Positions 16,992 through 24,654 of a DNA stretch of 64,000 nt are shown here, in pieces. The notes below the pieces were generated by a model. The model saw only the letters and a list, made by a program, of their open reading frames with translations, was not told the DNA's origin and did not search any database. The DNA comes from Streptomyces ardesiacus (GTDB lineage: Bacteria; Actinomycetota; Actinomycetes; Streptomycetales; Streptomycetaceae): contig NZ_BEWC01000005.1 in the NCBI RefSeq assembly GCF_003112575.1, positions 372,001 to 436,000 on the forward strand, written 5' to 3'. Made by a program: the position numbers and the translations under genes. Numbering within the stretch: position 1 is the first letter of the stretch; each line of letters begins with the position of its first letter.

Positions 16992-17486
16992 ATGAGATTC
17001 CTCGTGTACGACCGGCTCCTCGGCATCGGTGACGACTACTGGATCGAGGACGACCGCGGCAACAAGGTCTTCCTCGTCGACGGCAAGGCGCTGCGGCTGC
17101 GGGACACCTGGGAGCTGAAGGACGCCCAGGGGCGCGTGCTCATCGACATCCACCAGAAGATGTTCGCCCTGCGCGACACGATGGTGATCGAGCGGGGCGG
17201 CGAGCCCCTGGCCCGCCTCAAGCGGAAACGTCTCTCCCTGCTGCGCAACCACTACCGCGTCACCCTGGCCGACGGCACCGAACTGGACGTCAGCGGCAAG
17301 ATCCTCGACCGGGAGTTCGCCATCGAGTACGACGGCGAACTCCTGGCCGTCGTCTCCCGCCGCTGGCTGACCCTCCGCGACACCTACGGCGTGGACGTCG
17401 TACGGGAGGACGCGGACCCGGCGCTGCTGATCGCCCTGACCGTGTGCGTGATCCACCTGGCGGAGAAGGAGCGGGAGGACGGCTGA
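16992..17486 (+). CDS. LURP-one-related (LOR/Tubby-like) protein
   Basis: 164 aa from ATG 16992. The sequence is almost entirely beta strands with the repeating LOR pattern: GDDYWIEDDRGNKVFLVDG, LRLRDTWELKDAQGRVL, MFALRDTMVIERGG and GKILDREFAIEYDGEL, closing with a hydrophobic helix (ALLIALTVCVIHLAE) that in tubby-like folds threads the barrel. LOR proteins are related to phospholipid scramblases and tubby phosphoinositide-binding proteins; the bacterial role is unknown. It converges with the next gene with only 7 bases between stops. Confidence 0.85.
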   Translation: MRFLVYDRLLGIGDDYWIEDDRGNKVFLVDGKALRLRDTWELKDAQGRVLIDIHQKMFALRDTMVIERGGEPLARLKRKRLSLLRNHYRVTLADGTELDVSGKILDREFAIEYDGELLAVVSRRWLTLRDTYGVDVVREDADPALLIALTVCVIHLAEKEREDG

Positions 17487-17493
17487 GGGGCCC

Positions 17494-17952
17494 TCAGGCC
17501 GTGCGGCGCACGGCGCGGCCCAGGAGCAGCGGCACGACCAGGTGGTGCACCGGCGCGGCGAGGGACCACCGGGCCCGGCCGCCGCGGCGGGCGAAGGTGG
17601 CGTACGTCGCCCAGAGCAGCCGCGTCCCGTCGACCGTCACGACGTTGCGCACGGTCAGCGACGGGGCGCGGGCCTCCAGGGCGATCAGCTCCGGCCCGCA
17701 CTCCACGGTGCGCCAGCCGATCACGTGCCGTGCCGAGGACCGCGGTCCCAGCCGCAGGCCCAGCACGCCCGACCAGCCGGTCCGCAGCAGCTCGCGCAGC
17801 AGGGCCGGCGTGTCCTCGAAGGTGGAGCGGGCCCACTCCTCGGCCGTGCGGTGCGGCAGCCCGGCGAGCGGGAGCGCGAACGCCGACGCGAAGTGGGCGC
17901 CGTCGGCCGGGATCCGGACGCGACGGACGACAGGGGTGCCGGTCGATGTCAT
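17494..17952 (-). CDS. conserved protein, DUF2867-like
   Basis: 152 aa from ATG 17952. A single-domain soluble protein with a C-terminal hydrophobic helix (VHHLVVPLLLGRAV). The central part (VIGWRTVECGPELIALEARAPSLTVRNVVTVDG) is a beta-rich region resembling DUF2867 proteins, which are often of the START/SRPBCC superfamily. This assignment is tentative. It precedes the amidase gene's position on the same strand, 67 bases downstream of its stop, so the two may be cotranscribed. Confidence 0.55.
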   Translation of the reverse strand: MTSTGTPVVRRVRIPADGAHFASAFALPLAGLPHRTAEEWARSTFEDTPALLRELLRTGWSGVLGLRLGPRSSARHVIGWRTVECGPELIALEARAPSLTVRNVVTVDGTRLLWATYATFARRGGRARWSLAAPVHHLVVPLLLGRAVRRTA

Positions 17953-18019
17953 GCGCGGGAGTGTAGGAGGCGTGACGGGCGTCCCCGGGCCGTGTTGCGC
18001 CGCGCCCGCCCTGCCGCCC

Positions 18020-18829
18020 CTACCGCTCCCGCTGCCGCCGCGGGGGCTCCAGCCCGAGCACCCGGTCCTTGAGGGCGGGGAACTGCTCCCGGGTCCGCGC
18101 CACCTTGGCCGTGTCGAGGTCCACCGTGAGGACCTCCTCGCCGGCGCCCGCCTCGGCGAGCACCTCGCCCCAGGGATCCACCACGATCGAGTGACCGGCC
18201 TGCGGAACTCCGGCGTGCGTCCCGGCCGTTCCGCAGGCGAGGACGAACGCCTGGTTCTCCACCGCGCGTGCCCGGGCCAGGAGTGTCCAGTGGGACCGGC
18301 GGCGCTCGGGCCAGCCCGCCGGGACGACGAGGACCTCGGCACCGGCGTCGACGAGGGAGCGGAAGAGTTCGGGGAAGCGCAGGTCGTAGCAGGTGGCCAC
18401 GCCGAGCGTGGTGGTGTCCGGCACCCGGACCGTCACCGGCTCGCGCCCCGCGCCCATGAGCACGGCCTCGCCCTTGTCGAAGCCGAAGCGGTGGATCTTG
18501 CGGTAGGAGGCGGCCAGATCGCCGGAGGGGGAGAGCACGAGGGAGGTGTTGTAGAGCCGTCCGTCCGTGCCGCGCTCGGGGACCGACCCGGCGTGCAGCC
18601 ACACGCCCGCGTCGCCCGCCGCCTCGGCCATCGCCTCGTACGTCGGTCCGCGCAGCGGCTCGGCCGCCGCGTCGAACGCCTCGAAGGCGAACGCGCCCGT
18701 GGTCCACAGCTCCGGCAGCACCACGAGGTCGGCGCCCGCCTGCTCCCGCACCAGGGCAGCCGCCCGCAGGCGACGCGCTTCGACCGTTTCGTCCTCGTTC
18801 ACGGCGATTTGGATCAGAGAGGCGCGCAC
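18020..18829 (-). CDS. carbon-nitrogen hydrolase (nitrilase superfamily, omega-amidase-like)
   Basis: 269 aa. The start is GTG 18829 giving VRASLIQIAVNEDE, preceded by AGGACGG; a start at 18880 would add 17 residues without a ribosome binding site. All three catalytic residues of the superfamily are present: Glu in VLPELWTTG, Lys in YRKIHRFG and Cys in GVATCYDLRFPE. The closest known functions are deaminated-glutathione amidase and omega-amidase (Nit1/Nit2-type). These hydrolyse side-product amides in the cytoplasm, so a metabolite-repair role is likely. Exact substrate is not readable. Confidence 0.88.
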   Translation of the reverse strand: MRASLIQIAVNEDETVEARRLRAAALVREQAGADLVVLPELWTTGAFAFEAFDAAAEPLRGPTYEAMAEAAGDAGVWLHAGSVPERGTDGRLYNTSLVLSPSGDLAASYRKIHRFGFDKGEAVLMGAGREPVTVRVPDTTTLGVATCYDLRFPELFRSLVDAGAEVLVVPAGWPERRRSHWTLLARARAVENQAFVLACGTAGTHAGVPQAGHSIVVDPWGEVLAEAGAGEEVLTVDLDTAKVARTREQFPALKDRVLGLEPPRRQRER

Positions 18830-19011
18830 ACTACCACCGTCCTGGCATTCGAGCCGTCCACACGGGCCTACGATCGTCACACGAAAGCACTGCCGGGGTG
18901 CCGCACAGCAGCGTAACTTAGCCTCTCAAGACGCCCGCCGACTGCCGCCGCCGCCACTGGCACCGCCGCCACCAACCGCCCGTGTACCGACCGCCGAGGG
19001 GTCCCGTTTCC

Positions 19012-19836
19012 GTGAGTCTGCATCCCACCCTCCAGCCCTACGCCGACGCCTGGACTCACTCCATCGAGGCGATATCCGAGCTGGTCCAGCCGCTTGTGGA
19101 GGCAGAGTGGAACCGCCGGACCCCCTGCCCGGGGTGGTCGGTGCGCGACGTCGTCTCGCACGTGCTGGGCCTGGACTCCGAGATGCTCGGCGACCCGCGC
19201 CCCATCCACGCCCTCCCGCGCGACCTCTTCCACGTGACGAGCGACCACCAGCGCTACATGGAGATGCAGGTCGACGTCCGCCGCCACCACACCGCACCGG
19301 AGATGACCTCCGAGCTGGAGTACATGATCATCCGGCGCAACCGCCAGCTGCGCAACGAGTCAAGGGACCCCGGCACGAAGGTGCGCGGCCCGCTCGGCAC
19401 CGAGCTGACCCTCGAGGAGTCGATGCGCCGGCACGCCTTCGACGTGTGGGCGCACGAGCAGGACCTGCGCACGGCCCTGGGCCGCCCCGGCAACCTCGAC
19501 TCCCCCGGCGCGCACGTCGCCCGTGACGTGCTGCTCGGCGAACTGCCCGCCGTCGTCGCCGACCGTGCCGACGCGCCGCGCAGCTCGGCCGTCGTCTTCG
19601 ACGTGCACGGCCCGGTCGAGTTCCTGCGCACCGTCCGCGTCGACATCCAGGGCCGCGGCACCCTCGAATCGTCCCCGGCCCTCGGCCCCGCCGCCACCCT
19701 CAGCCTCGACTGGGAGACCTACGTCCGGCTGGCCTGCGGCCGGGTGACCCCGGAGGCGGTGAAGGACCGCATCAAGACGGAGGGCGACCCGGAGCTGGCG
19801 ACGGCGATCCTGCACCATTTCACCGTCACGCCGTGA
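19012..19836 (+). CDS. maleylpyruvate isomerase (MDMPI)-family, mycothiol-dependent-type protein
   Basis: 274 aa from GTG 19012; GAGGGG lies 10 bases upstream, better supported than GTG 18982. The N-terminal DinB-like four-helix domain has PCPGWSVRDVVSHVLGLDSE, with the first metal His, and EESMRRHAFDVWAHEQDLR, with Glu and His in the usual metal positions. A C-terminal SCP2-like domain (about 180-274) follows. The family contains mycothiol-dependent maleylpyruvate isomerases and other mycothiol transferases used by actinobacteria in detoxification. No gentisate genes are adjacent, so a general mycothiol transferase is as likely as an isomerase. Confidence 0.85.
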   Translation: MSLHPTLQPYADAWTHSIEAISELVQPLVEAEWNRRTPCPGWSVRDVVSHVLGLDSEMLGDPRPIHALPRDLFHVTSDHQRYMEMQVDVRRHHTAPEMTSELEYMIIRRNRQLRNESRDPGTKVRGPLGTELTLEESMRRHAFDVWAHEQDLRTALGRPGNLDSPGAHVARDVLLGELPAVVADRADAPRSSAVVFDVHGPVEFLRTVRVDIQGRGTLESSPALGPAATLSLDWETYVRLACGRVTPEAVKDRIKTEGDPELATAILHHFTVTP

Positions 19837-19954
19837 CGATCGCTCCCCCGTTGGGGGATGGCCCCTTTGGGGAGACCGAGGACCAGGCCGTTCAGGCCGG
19901 AGCGGAGGGCTGGGGGCGGCGGCCCCCGGCCGGGCCGGCACCCGCGCCGGGTGC

Positions 19955-21265
19955 CTACACGGGCACGTGCACCGTCTCCACCCGGCTGACGACCAACCGC
20001 TCCCGCTCCCGCCGCGCGGCCCGCTTCCGCAACCGCAGGATCTGCGAGACCCCCAGCGCCTGCAGCACGAACACGGACGAGAAGGCGACGGCGTAGTCGT
20101 CCCCGGTCGCGTCCAGCAGCACCCCCACCGCGAACAACGTGGTCATCGACGCCACGAAGCCGCCCATGTTGGTGATCCCGGACGCCGTCCCCTGCCGCTC
20201 CGGCGGATTCGCCGGCCGCGCGAAGTCGAAACCGATCATCGACGCCGGCCCGCACGCCCCCAGCACCGCGCACAGCACCACGAGCAGCCACATCGGCGCG
20301 TGCTCGGCCGGGTAGACCAGCGTCGCGGCCCACAGCGCGGCCGTCGCACCCACCGTGCCCAGCGCCAGCGGCAGCCGCGCCGCGTGGTGCCGGGCGATGA
20401 CCTGGCCGTATACCAGGCCGACCGCCATGTTGGACAGCACGACGAGGGTGAGCAGCGTGCCCGCCGTGGCCCGGGACAGCCCCTGTGCCTCGACCAGGAA
20501 CGGCATGCCCCACAGCAGCAGGAACACCATCGCCGGGAACTGGGTGGTGAAGTGCACCCACAGCCCCAGCCGCGTCCCCGGCTCGCGCCAGGCCGTGGCG
20601 ATCTGCTGCCGCACGTAGGCGGCTCCCTGGTGCGGCAGCGGCTCCGGCTCGTGGCCCTCGGGGTGGTCCTTGAGGAAGAGGAGCAGCAGGACGAAGACGA
20701 CGACGCCCGCCAGCGCGCTGCCCGCGAAGGCCGCCGTCCAGCCGATGCCGTGCAGCAGCCGGGCCAGGACGAGGGTGGAGACCAGGTTGCCCGCCATGCC
20801 GGCCAGACCGGCGAGCTGGGCGACCATCGGACCGCGCCGGGCCGGGAACCAGCGGGTGCCCAGCCGCAGCACGCTGATGAACGTCATCGCGTCACCGCAG
20901 CCCAGCAGCGCCCGCGAGGCCAGCGCCATGCCGTACGAGGGGGAGAAGGCGAAGCCGAGCTGCCCGGCCGTGAAGAGCACGACGCCGATTCCCAGCACCC
21001 TCTTCGTGCCGAGCCGGTCGACCAGCAGGCCGACGGGTATCTGCATGCCGGCGTAGACCAGCAGCTGGAGGATGGAGAAGGTGGACAGCGCGGAGGCGTT
21101 GACGTGGAAGCGGTCGGCGGCGTCGAGGCCCGCGACCCCGAGCGAGGTGCGGAAGATGACGGCGACGAAGTAGACCGCCACGCCGATGCCCCACACGGCG
21201 ATCGCCCGCCGGCCCCCCGGAGGATCACCGGGCAGGACGCGGCCGGCCGAGGTGGCCGCGCTCAT
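19955..21265 (-). CDS. MFS transporter
   Basis: 436 aa with about 12 hydrophobic helices. The loop 2-3 signature of the major facilitator superfamily is present as GLLVDRLGTKRVLG, and a second half-repeat is visible after the central loop (LFLKDHPEGHEPEPLPHQ). The start ATG 21265 overlaps the stop of the GntR gene as ATGA, so the two are translationally coupled. The GntR partner is of the FCD type that senses organic acids, suggesting transport of a carboxylate-like compound, but the direction and substrate are inference. Confidence 0.88.
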   Translation of the reverse strand: MSAATSAGRVLPGDPPGGRRAIAVWGIGVAVYFVAVIFRTSLGVAGLDAADRFHVNASALSTFSILQLLVYAGMQIPVGLLVDRLGTKRVLGIGVVLFTAGQLGFAFSPSYGMALASRALLGCGDAMTFISVLRLGTRWFPARRGPMVAQLAGLAGMAGNLVSTLVLARLLHGIGWTAAFAGSALAGVVVFVLLLLFLKDHPEGHEPEPLPHQGAAYVRQQIATAWREPGTRLGLWVHFTTQFPAMVFLLLWGMPFLVEAQGLSRATAGTLLTLVVLSNMAVGLVYGQVIARHHAARLPLALGTVGATAALWAATLVYPAEHAPMWLLVVLCAVLGACGPASMIGFDFARPANPPERQGTASGITNMGGFVASMTTLFAVGVLLDATGDDYAVAFSSVFVLQALGVSQILRLRKRAARRERERLVVSRVETVHVPV

Positions 21266-21912
21266 CGGACCTCCCCCCGGGCCAGGTTCGAGAACCAGCC
21301 CACGTGCCGTCCCACCACGCGCACGGCGGCGTCCGCGTCCCCGGCGCGCAGCGCGTCGAGGATCTCCTCGTGCTCGGCGAGGGTGTGGGCGATCCGGTCG
21401 GGGTGGGAGTGCATGACGGCGACGCCCATGCGCAACTGGCGGTCGCGGAGCTGGTCGTAGAGGCGGGAGAGGATCTCGTTGCCGCCGCTGCGGACGATCT
21501 CCGCGTGGAAGCACCGGTCGGTGACGGAGGCGGCGGCGAAGTCACCGGCATCCGCCTGCTCCTTCTGCCGGGCGAGCAGCTCCTCCAGCCGTTCGACCAG
21601 CCCGGGCGGGGCGGGTACGGCCTTCCGGGCCGCGTGCTCCTCGACCAGCAGCCGGGTCTCCACCACGTCCGCGATCTCCTGCGCCGAGACGGGCAGGACC
21701 AGGGCGCCCTTCTTGGGGTAGAGCCGCAGCAGCCCCTCGACCTCCAGCCGGAGCAGCGCCTCGCGCACCGGCGTGCGGGAGACGCCGACGGCCTCGGCCA
21801 GCTCCCCTTCGGTGAGCAGCGTCCCGCCCTCGTACCGGCGCTCCAGGACGCCTTGCTTGACGTGGGTGTAGACGCGGTCCGCCGCCGGGGGTTGCTTCAC
21901 TGCCGTGGTCAT
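21262..21912 (-). CDS. GntR-family (FadR/FCD) transcriptional regulator
   Basis: 216 aa from ATG 21912. Winged helix-turn-helix at residues about 10-75 (LTEGELAEAVGVSRTPVREALLRLE), then an all-helical FCD effector domain with the metal-ligand pattern Asp (TDRCFHAEIV) and His residues (MHSHPDRIAHTLAEH, RHVGWF). FCD regulators usually sense carboxylates. It is the first gene of a two-gene operon with the MFS transporter. No Shine-Dalgarno precedes the ATG; TATCCT ends seven bases before it, so a leaderless transcript is likely. Confidence 0.9.
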   Translation of the reverse strand: MTTAVKQPPAADRVYTHVKQGVLERRYEGGTLLTEGELAEAVGVSRTPVREALLRLEVEGLLRLYPKKGALVLPVSAQEIADVVETRLLVEEHAARKAVPAPPGLVERLEELLARQKEQADAGDFAAASVTDRCFHAEIVRSGGNEILSRLYDQLRDRQLRMGVAVMHSHPDRIAHTLAEHEEILDALRAGDADAAVRVVGRHVGWFSNLARGEVR

Positions 21913-22132
21913 GAGGACAGGATAGATACAACAGGGACACAAGACGGATCCGTTCCAGCATCCGGACGCCGCCCCGACCCGCTCACTCGCCAGGGGGGAA
22001 CCCGGGACCCCCTCCGCCCCGCCGTGCAACCTTTCGCCCCCTTCGGGTGTCGCACTGACGCGGCCACAGCTCCACCGACCACAACTCGGCCGCGTTCCAG
22101 GTGACTTCACCACAATCGGGGTAATCAACTCA

Positions 22133-23065
22133 ATGAACACCATTCCGGGCAGCCGTCCGCACAGGGCCTTCGCCGTCGCCCTGACCGGCGGCGCCGTCCT
22201 GGCCACCGGGGCCCTCGCCACCGCACCCGCACAGGCCGCCGCACCCGAGCGCGCCCCGGCCGCCGCCGCGCGGGCCGCCGCCGCGCCCTCGATCGCCGCC
22301 AAGGGCGGCTTCGTGATGAACAACGCGACCGGCACGTCGCTCTACACCAAGGCCGCCGACACCAAGCGCTCCACCGGCTCCACAACCAAGATCATGACTG
22401 CCAAGGTCGTCCTCTCCCAGCCGAAGCTGAACCTGGACGCCAAGGTCACGATCCAGATGGCGTACAGCGACTACATCGTGTCGAAGAACGCCTCCTCCGC
22501 CCGCCTGATCGTCGGCGACAAGGTGACGGTCCGCCAGTTGCTGTACGGCCTGATGCTGCCGTCCGGCTGCGACGCCGCGTACGCCCTGGCCGACAAGTTC
22601 GGCACGGGCAAGACGCGGGCGGCGCGCGTGAAGTCGTTCATCGGCAAGATGAACGCGACCGCCAAGAGCCTCGGCCTGAAGAACACGCACTTCGATTCCT
22701 TCGACGGCATCGGCAACGGCAAGAACTACTCCACGCCGCGCGACCTCACCAAGCTCGCGAGCAACGCGATGAAGAACTCCACCTTCCGCACCGTCGTCAA
22801 GACCAAGAAGTACACGGCGAGGACGACGACCAAGAAGGGCGGTACCCGCACGATGGCGCCCTGGACCAACACCAACACGCTGCTGGGCAGTTACAGCGGC
22901 GCGATCGGCGTGAAGACCGGCTCGGGCCCCGAGGCCAAGTACTGCCTGGTCTTCGCCGCGACCCGGAAGGGCAAGACCGTGATCGGCACGGTGCTGGCCT
23001 CCTCGTCGTCGGCGCAGCGCGCCAAGGACGCCACGAAGCTGATGAACTACGCCTTCACCAAGTAG
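22133..23065 (+). CDS. dacA: D-alanyl-D-alanine carboxypeptidase (S11, PBP5-like)
   Basis: 310 aa, secreted. The signal peptide runs to about residue 35, ending in APAQAAAPE. It trims the terminal D-Ala of peptidoglycan stems. The active-site SxxK is STTK (about residue 83), and the KTG triad is VKTGSG (about 261). The second motif, usually SxN, reads PSGCDAAYALAD (about 143-154), so Cys replaces Asn. There is no obvious C-terminal amphipathic anchor; the protein ends soon after the KTG domain. It is likely transcribed alone and followed by a strong terminator. Confidence 0.92.
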   Translation: MNTIPGSRPHRAFAVALTGGAVLATGALATAPAQAAAPERAPAAAARAAAAPSIAAKGGFVMNNATGTSLYTKAADTKRSTGSTTKIMTAKVVLSQPKLNLDAKVTIQMAYSDYIVSKNASSARLIVGDKVTVRQLLYGLMLPSGCDAAYALADKFGTGKTRAARVKSFIGKMNATAKSLGLKNTHFDSFDGIGNGKNYSTPRDLTKLASNAMKNSTFRTVVKTKKYTARTTTKKGGTRTMAPWTNTNTLLGSYSGAIGVKTGSGPEAKYCLVFAATRKGKTVIGTVLASSSSAQRAKDATKLMNYAFTK

Positions 23066-23089
23066 ACCCGGCACCCGCGCACCATTGCC

Positions 23090-23125
23090 GGGAAGGGCCC
23101 GTCGCCGACGCGACGGGCCCTTCCC
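23090..23125 (+). terminator. hairpin terminator after the carboxypeptidase gene
   Basis: A perfect 16-bp stem (23090-23105 with 23110-23125) closes a four-base loop, 24 bases after the stop. Confidence 0.85.
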
Positions 23126-23200
23126 GCTGCCCGGGCCCATGACCCGAAGCCCTCGGCCCCGCCCCCCCGGCAGCCGGAACCACCTGCCCCAATGAAGCGC

Positions 23201-23225
23201 ATGGTGATAGTGTCATTAGCACCAT
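23201..23225. promoter_or_regulatory. inverted repeat spanning promoter and start codon of the YtrA-type regulator
   Basis: ATGGTG (23201-23206) and CACCAT (23220-23225) form an inverted repeat, with further symmetric bases inside (GATAG / CATTAG region). The right arm includes the first two bases of the start codon at 23224. No Shine-Dalgarno is present, so the mRNA may be leaderless and a bound regulator would block both -10 and start. Autoregulation is the natural inference. Confidence 0.5.
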
Positions 23226-23571
23226 GCTGCTGAGTCTGGACAAGACCGACACCCGCCCCCTGCACGAGCAGGTGGCCGGCGCCGTACGGCGCGCCATCGC
23301 CGAGGGGGAGTGCGCCCCCGGGGACCGCCTTCCCTCGGCCCGCGACCTCTCCGAGGCGCTGGACGTCAACGTCAACACCGTGCTGCGCGCACTGCGCGGC
23401 CTGCGGGACGAGGGACTGCTGGAGTTCCGCCGGGGCCGGGGGGTGACGGTGGCCGAGGGCGCCCGGCCGCACTCCGAACTGCAGATCCGGGTGGGGGAAC
23501 TGCTCGCCGAGGCGGCACGGCTGGGCTACAGCAGGACCGATCTCATCGACATGATCAGGGGGTTGCCATGA
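23224..23571 (+). CDS. GntR-family (YtrA subfamily) transcriptional regulator
   Basis: 115 aa. A winged helix-turn-helix fills residues about 10-75 (PLHEQVAGAVRRAIAEGECA, LSEALDVNVNTVLRALRGL), followed by only about 40 residues (LGYSRTDLIDMIRGLP), the short dimerisation helices typical of YtrA-type GntR regulators. These usually sit first in an operon with membrane proteins and respond to cell-envelope stress or to the transported compound. Its stop overlaps the DUF1648 gene start as ATGA. An inverted repeat spans its own start. Confidence 0.92.
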   Translation: MLLSLDKTDTRPLHEQVAGAVRRAIAEGECAPGDRLPSARDLSEALDVNVNTVLRALRGLRDEGLLEFRRGRGVTVAEGARPHSELQIRVGELLAEAARLGYSRTDLIDMIRGLP

Positions 23572-24572
23572 GGGACGGGACGGCCACAAGGGCCACGACG
23601 ACGGGAGGCGCGGTGACGGCGCTGTGGACGGCCGGGGTCACGGTCGTACTCGCCGGGATGCCGCTCCTGGCGCGCGACCGGCTCCCGGACCGGCTGGCGA
23701 CCCACTGGGGCCTCGACGGCGAGGTCCCCGACGGCTCGATGCCCCTGTGGGCGGCGTCCCTCTTCCCCGCGCTGATCTGGCTGGTGACGGCGGCCGCGGT
23801 CATCGTCCCCCTGCTGCGCGCCGGCCCGGCGGCCCACCCGTGGACCACCGCGGTCCTGCTCCCCATGGGCATCGTCCTCACCGGAGCGCAGGCCGCGGTC
23901 ATCCGCTCCAACCTGGACCGCGCGGACTGGCACGAGGCCCGCCAGCCCACCGGCTGGGTCGTCGCCATCCTCGTCGCGGCCGTACTCGCGGGCGTGGCCG
24001 GCTGGCTGCTCGTCTCCCGGCGGCGCGGCACCCCGGACGACACCGCGACGCCCGACGAGGGCGCCCCCGCGCTGGACATCCCGAAGGGTCGGCGGCTGGT
24101 CTGGTTCTCCCGGAGCGCCAACCCCTGGCTGCAGTTGCTCGCGGCCGGGACCGGCCTGGTGGCCGTGGGCGCGCTCGTCGCCCTGGTCGGCGGACTGGCC
24201 GCCCCGGGCAGCCTGTGGTCCCTGTTCACCGGCTGCGCCGTCGCGTCCGTCGCCTGCGCGATCTTCTCCTCGGTCCAGGCCCGCGTCTCCGAGCGGGGCC
24301 TGGAGGTCTCCTTCGGCCCCCTGGGCTGGCCCGGACGCCGGTGGGCGCCCGGCGACATCGAGACGGCGCGCATGGAGGTCCGCCGTCCCGCCGAGGTCGG
24401 CGGCTGGGGCTACCGCTTCAGCGGCCTCGGCACCACGGTGATGCTGCGCGCAGGCGAGTGCCTGGTCGTGCGTCCCCGGGGCCGCCGCAGCGACTTCGCG
24501 GTGAGCGTCGACGACGCGGAGCGCGGCGCGGCCCTCCTCAACGCCCTGCGCACGAACGGGAAGCGGGGCTGA
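23568..24572 (+). CDS. DUF1648-domain membrane protein
   Basis: 334 aa, start ATG 23568 overlapping the regulator's TGA. Helix 1 (about 15-36) is followed by PDRLATHWGLDGEVPDG, the DUF1648 signature (related to SdpI-type immunity proteins). Further hydrophobic segments lie near 62-85, 96-115, 130-150 and 205-255. The C-terminal 90 residues are soluble, beta-rich and end in VDDAERGAALLNALRT, resembling a PH-like domain. Coupling to a YtrA-type regulator suggests a stress- or antibiotic-induced envelope function, but no activity is known. Confidence 0.82.
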   Translation: MRDGTATRATTTGGAVTALWTAGVTVVLAGMPLLARDRLPDRLATHWGLDGEVPDGSMPLWAASLFPALIWLVTAAAVIVPLLRAGPAAHPWTTAVLLPMGIVLTGAQAAVIRSNLDRADWHEARQPTGWVVAILVAAVLAGVAGWLLVSRRRGTPDDTATPDEGAPALDIPKGRRLVWFSRSANPWLQLLAAGTGLVAVGALVALVGGLAAPGSLWSLFTGCAVASVACAIFSSVQARVSERGLEVSFGPLGWPGRRWAPGDIETARMEVRRPAEVGGWGYRFSGLGTTVMLRAGECLVVRPRGRRSDFAVSVDDAERGAALLNALRTNGKRG

Positions 24573-24587
24573 ACCGACCCGGTACGG

Positions 24588-24628
24588 CGCAAGGGGCGTC
24601 GCGAGTCGGACTCGCGGCGCCCCTTGCG
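24588..24628. terminator. bidirectional hairpin terminator
   Basis: An 11-bp outer stem (24588-24598 with 24618-24628) continues into an inner CGCGAG/CTCGCG stem. It sits between the DUF1648 gene (+) and the end of the first bkd operon (-). Confidence 0.8.
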
Positions 24629-24654
24629 TCAGGAACCTGTTCGGTGCTCGGCCG

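Noticed and set aside
18982..19011. Upstream GTG start (18982) for the MDMPI-family protein
   Set aside because: GTG 19012 has GAGGGG at proper distance and matches the family's N-terminus better.
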